Below are positions 1 through 7,157 of a stretch of 12,610 nucleotides of DNA, piece by piece. Under the pieces are notes generated by a model that was not told the DNA's origin, ran no database searches, and saw nothing but the letters and a program-made list of their open reading frames with translations. This DNA comes from an uncultured Flavobacteriales bacterium (GTDB taxonomy: Bacteria > Bacteroidota > Bacteroidia > Flavobacteriales_E > Vicingaceae). The DNA lies in the NCBI GenBank assembly GCA_937925525.1, contig CALALS010000055.1, positions 1-12,610 of the forward strand, written 5' to 3'. The position numbers and the translations under genes are program-made. Each line of letters opens with the position of its first letter. The stretch's first letter is position 1.

Positions 1-1772
1 CTCTTTTAAGTATTGAAATAAAAAAAGCTATCCAATTACTTTTTCAAGCTGAAGTAAATGATAACCTTATTCAACTTCAGAAAACCAGGAAAGAGTTTGA
101 GGGAGACATTACACTGGTTACTTTTCCTTTATTAAAAGTTTCTAAAAATTCTCCTGAAAAGACAGGGGAAATCATAGGAGAATATCTTAAAGAAAAAATT
201 ACTGAAGTTACTGACTTTAATGTGATAAAAGGGTTTTTGAATTTGTCTGTTTCAGATACGTATTGGTTAACTTTTTTCAATAGCATATATGCTTCCCAAA
301 AATATGGCTTTGCATCTGATGCTTCCGGGAAAACTATTTTGCTGGAATACTCTTCACCCAACACCAACAAACCATTACACCTTGGCCATATTCGAAACAA
401 TTTATTAGGCTATTCTGTGGCTGAAATTTTAAAAGCAAACGGACATAATGTTAAAAAAGTTAACCTAGTAAACGACAGAGGAATTCACATTTGTAAATCC
501 ATGCTGGCATGGAAAAAAATGGGAAATGGTGAAACACCTCAGTCATCAGGAATAAAAGGCGATCATTTGGTTGGGAAGTATTATGTTGAATTTGATAAAA
601 TGTATAAAGCTGAAATTAAGTCATTAATTGAAGCGGGAAAGTCAAAAGAAAAAGCCGAAAAAAATGCTCCGGTTATTATAGAGGCACAAGAAATGTTACG
701 TAAATGGGAAGCGGGAGATAAAGAAGTTGTCGATTTGTGGAAAACCATGAACGGCTGGGTGTATGACGGTTTTGATGTTACCTATAAAAAACTAGGTGTT
801 GATTTTGATAAATTTTATTACGAATCCGAAACTTACTTATTAGGAAAAAAAGCAGTAGAAATCGGTCTGCAAAAAAATGTGTTCTTCAAAAAAGACGATG
901 GCTCTGTTTGGTGTGATTTAACAGCTGATGGCTTAGACCAAAAACTATTGTTGCGTTCAGACGGTACTTCTGTTTATATGACGCAAGACATTGGCACCGC
1001 CATTCAACGTTCCGAAGATTTCCCATCTACCAACCAAATGATTTATACGGTAGGTAACGAGCAAGAATACCACTTCAAAGTATTGTTTTTAATTTTGAGT
1101 AAGCTCGGTTATGATTGGGCAAAAGAGTGTTACCATTTGTCTTATGGCATGGTAGAATTGCCCGAAGGAAAAATGAAATCTCGTGAAGGAACCGTAGTAG
1201 ATGCGGATGATTTGATAGATGAAATGATGAAAACAGCAAAAGCTACTTCAGAAGAATTAGGAAAGTTAGATGATTGCTCTGAAGAAGAAAAAGAAAAGCT
1301 TTATCAAACCATCGGAATGGGAGCGTTAAAATATTTTATTTTAAAAGTTGATCCAAGAAAAGGAATGTTGTTTAATCCGGCTGAATCAATTGATTTTAAT
1401 GGAAATACAGGGCCTTTTATTCAATACACGCATGCAAGAATTCAATCCTTGCTTCGTAGAGCCGATTTTTCCATTGATGACGCTAAGCTAGAAAACTACA
1501 CCCTTGATGCATCTGAAAAAGACATTATAAAATTAATTTACGATTATCCTGAAGTTGTAAAGCAGTCAGGAAAAGAATACAGCCCTTCACTTATTGCTAA
1601 TTACACTTATGAGTTAGTAAAAGCCTACAATCATTTTTATCAGGCTTTACCTATTTTCAAAGAAGAGAATGAGGAGGTTAAAAAGTTTAGATTACAACTT
1701 TCTAAAAAAGTAGCCGTTATCATTCAGCGATCATTAGGATTATTGGGTATTCAGGCACCCGATAGAATGTAG
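1..1772 (+). CDS. argS: Arginyl-tRNA synthetase, 5'-truncated by the window edge
   Basis: Class I aminoacyl-tRNA synthetase that charges tRNA-Arg with arginine using ATP, in the cytoplasm. The reading frame is open from base 3 and gives 589 visible residues. Bacteroidota ArgRS proteins are about 590-600 residues, so only a few N-terminal residues should be missing. The GTG at 222 is an internal valine codon and not the start, because the in-frame sequence upstream reads as the ArgRS N-terminal tRNA-binding domain. The class I HIGH signature appears as HLGH at bases 378-389 (visible residues 126-129), inside SPNTNKPLHLGHIRNN. The KMSKS loop appears as the variant GKMKSREG from about base 1167. 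The C-terminal third has the DALR anticodon-binding region (GPFIQYTHARIQSLLRRA, then YNHFYQALPIF), and the protein ends in LGIQAPDRM, as ArgRS usually does. It ends 61 nt before ffh, which has its own promoter. Confidence 0.97.
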   Translation, partial: LLSIEIKKAIQLLFQAEVNDNLIQLQKTRKEFEGDITLVTFPLLKVSKNSPEKTGEIIGEYLKEKITEVTDFNVIKGFLNLSVSDTYWLTFFNSIYASQKYGFASDASGKTILLEYSSPNTNKPLHLGHIRNNLLGYSVAEILKANGHNVKKVNLVNDRGIHICKSMLAWKKMGNGETPQSSGIKGDHLVGKYYVEFDKMYKAEIKSLIEAGKSKEKAEKNAPVIIEAQEMLRKWEAGDKEVVDLWKTMNGWVYDGFDVTYKKLGVDFDKFYYESETYLLGKKAVEIGLQKNVFFKKDDGSVWCDLTADGLDQKLLLRSDGTSVYMTQDIGTAIQRSEDFPSTNQMIYTVGNEQEYHFKVLFLILSKLGYDWAKECYHLSYGMVELPEGKMKSREGTVVDADDLIDEMMKTAKATSEELGKLDDCSEEEKEKLYQTIGMGALKYFILKVDPRKGMLFNPAESIDFNGNTGPFIQYTHARIQSLLRRADFSIDDAKLENYTLDASEKDIIKLIYDYPEVVKQSGKEYSPSLIANYTYELVKAYNHFYQALPIFKEENEEVKKFRLQLSKKVAVIIQRSLGLLGIQAPDRM

Positions 1773-1801
1773 GATTTCTTACATAGAAGCAACTAATTTT
1801 A

Positions 1802-1809
1802 TATCTTTG
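1802..1809 (+). promoter_or_regulatory. Promoter -7 element for ffh
   Basis: TATCTTTG matches the Bacteroidota -7 consensus TAnnTTTG exactly and lies 24 nt before the ffh start codon, in the 61-nt gap after argS. I see no clear TTG/TTTG -33 element at the usual distance. It probably gives ffh, folD and perhaps the two genes after them transcription independent of argS. Confidence 0.6.
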
Positions 1810-1833
1810 TAATCCTTTCAAAAAGAAAAGAAA

Positions 1834-3177
1834 ATGTTTGAGAATTTATCGGATAAGTTAGAACGTGCCATAAAGGTTTTAAAAGGGCAAGGACAGGTAA
1901 CAGAAATAAATGTTGCCGAAACCATGAAAGAGATAAGACGTGCATTACTAGATGCTGACGTCAATTATAATATTGCAAAAGATTTTGTAGATACCGTTAA
2001 AGAAAAGGCACTTGGGCAAAATGTATTAACATCAATTTCTCCGGGTCAACTATTAACAAAAATTACGCATGATGAGCTAGCCCGTTTAATGGGTGGCAGT
2101 GAATCACAAATTGATTTAAAATCAAATCCTGCGGTAATTTTAATTTCAGGTTTACAAGGTTCAGGTAAAACCACTTTCTCAGGTAAGCTTGCCAAGTATT
2201 TAAAAAGCAAAAAAGGAAAGCATGTATTGTTAGTTGCGGGTGACGTTTATCGTCCTGCGGCTATTGATCAATTACATGTATTGGGCGAACAAATTGGTGT
2301 GGAAGTTTACTCTGAAAAGGAAAACAAAAACCCTGTTAGCATTGCTGAAAATGCCATTAAACATGCCAAAAGTAAATCATTAAATGTAGTCATTGTCGAT
2401 ACTGCCGGTCGTTTAGCGGTAGATGAGCAAATGATGGATGAAATAGAAAGGGTAAAGAAGGCGATTAAGCCGGACGAAACTCTTTTTGTGGTAGATTCCA
2501 TGACCGGACAAGATGCGGTAAACACTGCTAAAGCGTTCAACGACAGATTAGATTTTAATGGTGTTGTTCTAACTAAATTGGATGGTGATACCAGAGGTGG
2601 AGCTGCGCTTTCTATTAAAGCAGAAGTGAACAAGCCCATTAAGTTTGTAGGTACCGGTGAAAAGTTAGAAGCTATAGATGTATTCTATCCTAGTCGTATG
2701 GCAGATAGAATATTGGGAATGGGTGATGTGGTAAGTTTAGTGGAAAGAGCCCAGGAACAATTTGATGAAGAACAAGCTCGTAAGCTCAAAAAGAAAATTG
2801 CCAAAAATCAGTTTGATTTTAATGATTTCTTAGACCAAATCAAGCAGATTAAGAAAATGGGTAATATGAAAGATTTGCTAGGTATGATACCCGGTGTTGG
2901 CAAAGCAGTTAGAAATATTGATATTGATGATGATGCTTTCAAACATATTGAAGCCATTATTTTTTCAATGACTCCGGAAGAAAAAGAAAACCCAAAATTG
3001 ATTGACGGTAACAGAAGAAAAAGAATTGCCGAAGGTAGTGGCCGTTCTATTCAGGATGTAAATAAATTGCTAAAGCAGTTTAATGAAACCGGAAAAATGA
3101 TGAAGATGATGGGGAATAAACAAAATATGGCTAAGATGATGCAGCAAATGAAGAACATGCCTAATATGCCTAGATAA
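1834..3177 (+). CDS. ffh: Signal recognition particle GTPase Ffh (SRP54)
   Basis: Protein subunit of the signal recognition particle. It binds 4.5S RNA and hydrophobic signal sequences of nascent chains and, with its receptor FtsY, delivers ribosomes to the inner membrane. The 447 residues show the standard order. A helical N domain (about 1-90) is followed by the GTPase G domain, with P-loop GLQGSGKT at 106-113, GDVYRPAA at 136-143, DTAGRL at 189-194 and TKLDGDTRGG at 247-256. The M domain (about 305-447) follows. Its C-terminal tail is very rich in methionine (10 Met in the last 27 residues), forming the flexible signal-sequence-binding surface. Length and motifs are typical and nothing is missing. 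The start codon is preceded by an A-rich stretch with no Shine-Dalgarno sequence. folD follows after 8 nt, so the two are probably co-transcribed. Confidence 0.98.
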   Translation: MFENLSDKLERAIKVLKGQGQVTEINVAETMKEIRRALLDADVNYNIAKDFVDTVKEKALGQNVLTSISPGQLLTKITHDELARLMGGSESQIDLKSNPAVILISGLQGSGKTTFSGKLAKYLKSKKGKHVLLVAGDVYRPAAIDQLHVLGEQIGVEVYSEKENKNPVSIAENAIKHAKSKSLNVVIVDTAGRLAVDEQMMDEIERVKKAIKPDETLFVVDSMTGQDAVNTAKAFNDRLDFNGVVLTKLDGDTRGGAALSIKAEVNKPIKFVGTGEKLEAIDVFYPSRMADRILGMGDVVSLVERAQEQFDEEQARKLKKKIAKNQFDFNDFLDQIKQIKKMGNMKDLLGMIPGVGKAVRNIDIDDDAFKHIEAIIFSMTPEEKENPKLIDGNRRKRIAEGSGRSIQDVNKLLKQFNETGKMMKMMGNKQNMAKMMQQMKNMPNMPR

Positions 3178-3185
3178 AATTAACT

Positions 3186-4070
3186 ATGGAATTAATTGAC
3201 GGAAAAAAACTATCAGCCCAAATCAAAGAAGAAATAGCCAATGAAGTAAAAACATTAATTGCTTCGGGTGAAAAACAACCTCACTTAGCGGCAGTTTTAG
3301 TCGGAGATAACGGTGCCAGTTTAACTTACGTCAATGCTAAAGTAAAAGCCTGTGAAAAAGTGGGTTTTAAATCTACTTTAGTAAAACTTCCTGCTAATAT
3401 TTCCGAAAATGACTTGTTAAATGAAATTAATAAGTTAAACAATAATCAAGATATTGACGGCTTTATCGTTCAGCTTCCTTTACCTGACCACATTGATGAA
3501 GATAAAGTTACTCAAGCTATTTTACCCGAAAAAGATGTGGATGGTTTTCATCCCATTAACTTAGGAAAAATGATTTTAGGTTTGCATTGCTTCTTACCTG
3601 CTACACCAGCCGGAATTATTCAAATGCTTAAACGGAACAATATCGAAACAGAAGGCAAGCATTGTGTAGTAATGGGCAGAAGTCACATTGTGGGTACACC
3701 GGTAAGTATTTTAATGTCAAGAAAAGATGTAAATGCTACCGTTACTTTAGTACACAGTAGAACAAAAAATATGAAAGAGATTACCCAATCTGCCGACATA
3801 TTAATTGTTGCTATTGGTAAGCCTGAATTTGTAACTAAAGATATGGTAAAACAAGGCGCTGTGTTGGTTGATGTGGGTATTCACAGAATAGAAGACAGTT
3901 CTAAAAAGAATGGATTTAGATTAGTTGGTGATGTGAAATTTGACGAAGTAGCGCCACTTTGTTCTTACATTTCTCCTGTTCCGGGTGGAGTTGGTCCAAT
4001 GACTATTGCTTCACTATTACTAAACACGTTACAATCTGTAAAGCTAAAATCTCTTGTTGAAGAGAGTTAA
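3186..4070 (+). CDS. folD: Bifunctional methylene-THF dehydrogenase / methenyl-THF cyclohydrolase
   Basis: FolD interconverts 5,10-methylene-THF and 10-formyl-THF through 5,10-methenyl-THF, producing NADPH and supplying one-carbon units for purines and formyl-Met-tRNA. At 294 residues it has the usual family length. The catalytic YxxxK motif is present as YVNAK at 48-52, with Lys52 the expected catalytic base. GFIVQLPLP (92-100) and the KDVDGF segment (116-121) supply the conserved Gln and Asp of the active site. The Rossmann NADP-binding segment is MGRSHIVGTPVS (163-174), and the C-terminal signature PVPGGVGPMTIA is at 264-275. The gene begins 8 nt after the ffh stop with no Shine-Dalgarno sequence, which fits co-transcription with ffh. 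Its stop is 8 nt before the next small gene. Confidence 0.98.
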   Translation: MELIDGKKLSAQIKEEIANEVKTLIASGEKQPHLAAVLVGDNGASLTYVNAKVKACEKVGFKSTLVKLPANISENDLLNEINKLNNNQDIDGFIVQLPLPDHIDEDKVTQAILPEKDVDGFHPINLGKMILGLHCFLPATPAGIIQMLKRNNIETEGKHCVVMGRSHIVGTPVSILMSRKDVNATVTLVHSRTKNMKEITQSADILIVAIGKPEFVTKDMVKQGAVLVDVGIHRIEDSSKKNGFRLVGDVKFDEVAPLCSYISPVPGGVGPMTIASLLLNTLQSVKLKSLVEES

Positions 4071-4078
4071 GAAAGTCT

Positions 4079-4309
4079 ATGCGATTAGTTGAAACCATTT
4101 CTCATCCACATTGTAGAGTATCTATACATTCTTACAATCAAAAATATTTAGTAAAAATTGAGTTTAAAGATTACGCCATTGAATGTAAAATTTCTGAAAC
4201 AGATTTTTCTTTAGAACAATTAAAAGTTAAGATTACTAAAGAATGGATTGATTCTTTTGCTCCTGATTTTTCTTCTATCTCTAAAAAATGGGTGGAGGTA
4301 GTAAAGTGA
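4079..4309 (+). CDS. Small conserved-looking protein of unknown function, 76 aa
   Basis: I do not recognise a function. The 76 residues have no signal peptide or membrane segment. The first half alternates hydrophobic and polar residues (CRVSIHSYNQKYLVKIEF, then YAIECKI), suggesting a small beta-sheet. The second half looks helical and charged (SLEQLKVKITKEWIDSF). The gene starts 8 nt after folD with base use like its neighbours, and its stop TGA shares one base with the ATG of the next gene (TGATG at 4307-4311). It is therefore very probably real, the fourth gene of a ffh-folD transcription unit, and translationally coupled to what follows. It loosely resembles unnamed small Bacteroidota proteins I have seen, but I cannot attach a family name. 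Confidence 0.75.
   Translation: MRLVETISHPHCRVSIHSYNQKYLVKIEFKDYAIECKISETDFSLEQLKVKITKEWIDSFAPDFSSISKKWVEVVK
4294..4298 (+). promoter_or_regulatory. Strong Shine-Dalgarno sequence deciding the 4309 start
   Basis: GGAGG sits 10 nt before the ATG at 4309, inside the end of the upstream 76-residue gene. Most other gene starts in this window have only A-rich leaders, so a full SD core is unusual here. With the TGATG stop-start overlap it points to coupled re-initiation at 4309. It could also be chance, since the bases encode residues of the upstream gene. Confidence 0.4.
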
Positions 4310-4872
4310 TGGAATTTCGGGTATTTAGAAAAACTTTCTCACTTCTTGAAGAATTCTTAATTTATAAATCAGGAAAAGAGTTATATCGGGCAAAACAGGA
4401 AGGTTTTTTTCTTAAGAATTTTAGAGTTTTATCAGGTAAAAGACATGTGATTTCTATTTTTCAAAATATATCAATTTATGTATCCCGTTATACTTTTTAC
4501 ATTCAAGATGAAAGTCCAGAGTTTGCTAGAGGCTTTAAAATAATAAGTAAAGGAATTCTGAAAAAACATTTTCAATGTTACTTTTTGGAGAATAAATATG
4601 ACTTGTATATTCATACTGCGCTAGCTTATTCTATTTTTAAAAATGACATTCAAATAGCTGAAATTAAAAAGACTGAAATAGATTCTTTTGGTGAAAATGA
4701 GTATATAGCGAAATGTAACTCTGATGTTGATAATTATATAATGGCGGTATTTCTTATCTTAATAAATTACAAAGGGTTTTATAAACTTTCTTTTTTTTAT
4801 GGACTTGTTAATATTTCACTTGGAGGAGTATTTGAGTCAAAGAAAGTTAATAAAGATTGGAATCCACAATAA
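4309..4872 (+). CDS. Unknown protein, possibly Tubby C-terminal/LURP-one-like fold, about 187 aa
   Basis: I do not recognise this with certainty. I chose the ATG at 4309 over an in-frame ATG at 4288. It overlaps the upstream stop by one base (TGATG) and has a strong GGAGG at 4294-4298, 10 nt upstream. The earlier start would overlap by 22 nt and read through that GGAGG. The protein has no signal peptide. It is rich in beta-strand-like, aromatic segments (HVISIFQNISIYVSRYTFYI, then YDLYIHTALAYSIFKNDIQI). The later pattern, a short strand then IAEIKK, then FGENEYIAKCNSDVD and a hydrophobic helix (YIMAVFLILIN), recalls proteins of the Tubby C-terminal/LURP-one/scramblase-like fold. That is an inference from pattern only. 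A run of eight T at 4791-4798 lies in the last seventh of the gene and could slip. Confidence refers to it being a gene; the fold suggestion is about 0.3. Confidence 0.72.
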   Translation: MEFRVFRKTFSLLEEFLIYKSGKELYRAKQEGFFLKNFRVLSGKRHVISIFQNISIYVSRYTFYIQDESPEFARGFKIISKGILKKHFQCYFLENKYDLYIHTALAYSIFKNDIQIAEIKKTEIDSFGENEYIAKCNSDVDNYIMAVFLILINYKGFYKLSFFYGLVNISLGGVFESKKVNKDWNPQ

Positions 4873-4899
4873 TCACTTAATTAACTAACTGCAATTTAA

Positions 4900-4907
4900 T
4901 ACCTTTG
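4900..4907 (+). promoter_or_regulatory. Promoter -7 element for the OmpH-like / DUF4924 unit
   Basis: TACCTTTG matches TAnnTTTG exactly and is followed by GCAAAC, very close to the element before the DMT transporter (TACTTTTGCAAG). It is 17 nt before the first copy of the duplicated start segment (ATG at 4925) but 107 nt before the actual OmpH-like start at 5015. That makes an unusually long leader for this window. No clear -33 TTG is visible. Confidence 0.6.
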
Positions 4908-4917
4908 CAAACTAATT

Positions 4918-5033
4918 TAAACACATGAAACGACCATGATAAAGAATATCTCACATAGTGGTATAATTATTAAGGGAGTTCCATGTGACCAAATTAACAC
5001 TTTAAAATAAACACATGAAAAATATTTCACTAG
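4918..5033 (+). repeat. Imperfect direct duplication of the gene-start segment
   Basis: The 13-mer TAAACACATGAAA occurs at 4918-4930 and again at 5008-5020, exactly 90 bases apart; the second copy carries the start codon of the OmpH-like gene. The match continues after a 14-base insertion in the first copy: AATATCTCACATAG (4945-4958) against AATATTTCACTAG (5021-5033). The first copy's ATG (4925) reads only four codons before a stop. A second ATG at 4936 opens a 24-codon reading frame (beginning MIKNIS, against MKNIS in the real gene) that ends at 5010, four bases before the real ATG. It looks like a decayed tandem duplication, or a leader with a possible upstream peptide. Confidence 0.7.
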
Positions 5034-5644
5034 CACTTAATGCCATTTTAACTATAGCTGTAGCTGTATTGTTTTATCTACACTTTTCTTTAAAATCTTC
5101 TTGCAATAATCCGGAGGATGCTGAACCAAAAAAAGAAAAACAAAAAGTGGATATTTCTTCTTTAAAAGCATCTCGTATCATGTACGTTCATTTTGATACG
5201 CTTTCTGATAAGTATGAACTTCAACAAGAATCCGTAAAAAAATTGGAAGAAAAGCAGAGAAGCTATGAGGCACAATTAGCCTCAAAACAAAAGCAATTAG
5301 AGCAAGAGTTTATGAAAGCTCAGGAAGAAGCTAAATACATGACCGATATACAACGAGCACAGATTGGAGCAGAATTACAAAAGAAAGAACAAGAGTTATA
5401 TCAGTTACAAGAAAGATATTCTAACAGCTTTGCTGAGGAAATGAGTAATCTGGATAAAAAAATCAAAGAAGAAATAAATGCCTTTTTAGATGAGTATAAA
5501 CAAGATAGAGAAATAGACTATATTTTAAATTACGCTGTTGTATTATATGCAAATGATAGCTTAGATGTAACCGATGAAATATTAGAAGGCTTAAACAGAA
5601 GATATAACGACCAAAAGAATAAAGAGAAAGAAGCAAAGAAATGA
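5015..5644 (+). CDS. Membrane-anchored OmpH/Skp-like coiled-coil protein
   Basis: The 209-residue protein begins with an uncleaved-looking hydrophobic segment (about residues 4-26, with AILTIAVAVLFYLHF) and then a short charged linker. From about 53 it follows the OmpH/Skp pattern: a beta-strand (RIMYVHFDTLSDKY), a long helical hairpin of heptad-rich charged sequence (about 66-165), and a closing strand (IDYILNYAVVLYANDSLDVT). Skp-family proteins are periplasmic holdase chaperones for outer-membrane proteins. Here the helix is expected to tether the chaperone-like domain to the inner membrane, facing the periplasm. Cys30 is not in a proper lipobox. Bacteroidota often carry several OmpH-like paralogues. 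This is not the classic skp copy beside bamA, so I give no symbol. Its TGA overlaps the ATG of the DUF4924 gene (ATGA, 5641-5644), so the two are coupled. The role as a chaperone is inferred from the family. Confidence 0.85.
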   Translation: MKNISLALNAILTIAVAVLFYLHFSLKSSCNNPEDAEPKKEKQKVDISSLKASRIMYVHFDTLSDKYELQQESVKKLEEKQRSYEAQLASKQKQLEQEFMKAQEEAKYMTDIQRAQIGAELQKKEQELYQLQERYSNSFAEEMSNLDKKIKEEINAFLDEYKQDREIDYILNYAVVLYANDSLDVTDEILEGLNRRYNDQKNKEKEAKK

Positions 5645-6201
5645 TAATTGCCGAGCAAAAGAAAAAAGAAAACATAGTAGAATATCTGCTCTATATGTGG
5701 CAGATAGAAGACATTATCCGTTCCTTAAACTTTGATAAATCACTTATTAAAGAAAACATAGTAGATTCTTTTGAGGTAGATGAAGCTACCAGAATTAAAA
5801 TACAAAAGTGGTATGAAGGATTAGTGGATCAAATGCGTAGCGAAGAAGTTCAAGAGCAAGGTCATTTATCATTTATTCACGACTTAATTGCAGAATTAGA
5901 ATTTCTTCATCAAACACTACTTACCACAATTCAGGACAAAAAATATATTGGGGTATATGATGATGCTAAGCAGCACATAACATTTTTAATGGCAAAAGCT
6001 GAGCATAAAAAGCAAAACGACATCCACACATGTCTTGTTGCACTTTACGGAGTTTTAATGCTTCGCCTGAAGAAAAAGCAAGTAAGTGAAAATACGGAAG
6101 AAGCTATTAAATCTATTTCTAAGCTAATGGCAATGCTATCTTTAAAATATAAGGAATTGTATAGCGGTAAACTGGACTTTTCTTCCGAATCAAAAAATTA
6201 G
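5641..6201 (+). CDS. DUF4924 family protein, function unknown
   Basis: A 186-residue, all-helical-looking soluble protein that matches the Bacteroidota-specific DUF4924 family as I know it. Marks are the N-terminal IAEQKKKENIVEYLLYMWQI followed by EDIIRSLNFD, the central GHLSFIHDLIAELEFLHQTL, and the C-terminal CLVALYGVLMLRLKKKQVSE and ISKLMAMLSLKYKELY. No signal peptide, membrane segment or catalytic motif is visible. Its function is not known to me. It overlaps the OmpH-like gene by four bases (ATGA), so the two are made together, which hints at a link but does not prove one. At the other end its TAG overlaps the stop of the convergent transporter gene, leaving no room for a terminator. Confidence 0.83.
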   Translation: MIIAEQKKKENIVEYLLYMWQIEDIIRSLNFDKSLIKENIVDSFEVDEATRIKIQKWYEGLVDQMRSEEVQEQGHLSFIHDLIAELEFLHQTLLTTIQDKKYIGVYDDAKQHITFLMAKAEHKKQNDIHTCLVALYGVLMLRLKKKQVSENTEEAIKSISKLMAMLSLKYKELYSGKLDFSSESKN

Positions 6202-7040
6202 CCGACTATTTTTCTCCTAATTAATGTATTGGTAAGTACTCCAAATATTACTAATAAAATTCCCGCAATACTTATCCATTCCAGTCGTTCGTCAAATAAG
6301 AACAAGCCAACTAAAAAAGCATAAATTGCTCCTAAATATTTTAACGGCATTACTAAAGAGGTGGCAGAAGAAGTCAATGCTTTTGTCATGCAAACCTGAG
6401 CTATTTGCACAAAAATCCCCATTATAATTAAGAACAACCAGTCTTTTCCTACCGGCATTACCCAATCAAATAAACACCAAACACCCATAATAGGTAATGC
6501 AATCATTGGAAAATATATTACAATGGTAATAGTGTGGTCAGTATTTGCACACATTTTTATGGCGTTATACGCAACTCCTGACAAACAGGCAGAAAGCAAG
6601 CCTAAAAAGATATAAGCAAACGAAATATCATTATTAAAACCTTTAATTAAAAAACACCCCAATAAGGCAATTGCAAAAAATAACCATTGTATAGGTTTAA
6701 CAACTTCCTTAAACAAAAATAGCGCAATAATAATGGTGAAAATAGGCGATAGGTATTGAATAGTGGTTGCACTTGCAAGCGGCAAGTTTTTTATAGTAAT
6801 AAAAAATAACACTAGTGAAAAACAACCAAATAATCCTCTTAATACTAACCACTTTTTGTTGTTACCCAAAAAAGGAAGGTTGTACCTAGTTATAAAATAT
6901 AAACAAATGATAAAACTAATAGCCGATCTAAAAAATACTAGTTCATGGGCGGGAATATGATGCAAAAATTTCACACAAGTATTTACCAGTGTAAAGCATA
7001 CAGATGCAACAAGCATATATATAATTCCCGAATACTTCAA
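6198..7040 (-). CDS. EamA/DMT-superfamily transporter
   Basis: Inner-membrane permease of the drug/metabolite transporter superfamily with two EamA repeats. The translated protein has about ten hydrophobic helices, beginning with GIIYMLVASVCFTLVNTCVK. Family marks include HELVFFRSAISFIICLYF and LVLRGLFGCFSLVLFF in the first repeat, followed by LPLASATTIQYLSPIFTII. In the second repeat come YFPMIALPIMGVW, SATSLVMPLKYLGAIYAFLV and LFLFDERLEWISIAGILLVI. The substrate cannot be told from sequence; related proteins export amino acids or other metabolites. I place the start at TTG 7040 (280 residues, beginning KYSGIIYM) because an exact TAnnTTTG promoter element lies just upstream and homologues, as I recall them, begin close to this point. 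An ATG at 7124 would add a 28-residue polar extension that would contain that promoter. The stop overlaps the DUF4924 stop by four bases. Confidence 0.88.
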   Translation of the reverse strand: MKYSGIIYMLVASVCFTLVNTCVKFLHHIPAHELVFFRSAISFIICLYFITRYNLPFLGNNKKWLVLRGLFGCFSLVLFFITIKNLPLASATTIQYLSPIFTIIIALFLFKEVVKPIQWLFFAIALLGCFLIKGFNNDISFAYIFLGLLSACLSGVAYNAIKMCANTDHTITIVIYFPMIALPIMGVWCLFDWVMPVGKDWLFLIIMGIFVQIAQVCMTKALTSSATSLVMPLKYLGAIYAFLVGLFLFDERLEWISIAGILLVIFGVLTNTLIRRKIVG

Positions 7041-7057
7041 CCCAATTTCTTTGCTTG

Positions 7058-7065
7058 CAAAAGTA
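7058..7065 (-). promoter_or_regulatory. Promoter -7 element for the DMT transporter
   Basis: Read on the minus strand this is TACTTTTG, an exact TAnnTTTG match, followed by CAAG. It lies 17 nt upstream of TTG 7040, the same distance as from the 4900-4907 element to the first ATG after it. It supports the shorter reading of the transporter gene. No clear -33 element is visible. Confidence 0.5.
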
Positions 7066-7157
7066 GTTTTTATGATAACATTCTTGTGTTGAAAACTGAT
7101 TTTTAAATTTATCAAACCTCTCAAAGGATTTAATAATTTGGCTAAAATTCAAATTAC

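Noticed and set aside
77..400. Open frame of 107 codons on the minus strand
   Set aside because: It lies entirely within argS, opposite a well-supported frame, and its translation resembles no protein family.
2307..2639. Open frame of 110 codons on the minus strand
   Set aside because: It is antisense to the ffh GTPase domain, whose motifs are intact; it arises from codon bias.
4936..5010. 24-codon frame MIKNIS... as an independent gene
   Set aside because: It is too short and derives from the duplicated start segment; I keep it as a possible upstream peptide within that finding and do not call it a gene.
6943..7152. Short minus-strand frame overlapping the transporter start, and a plus-strand frame at 6763-6960 inside the transporter
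   Set aside because: Both are in other frames over the transporter N-terminal region; only the transporter frame gives a coherent membrane protein.
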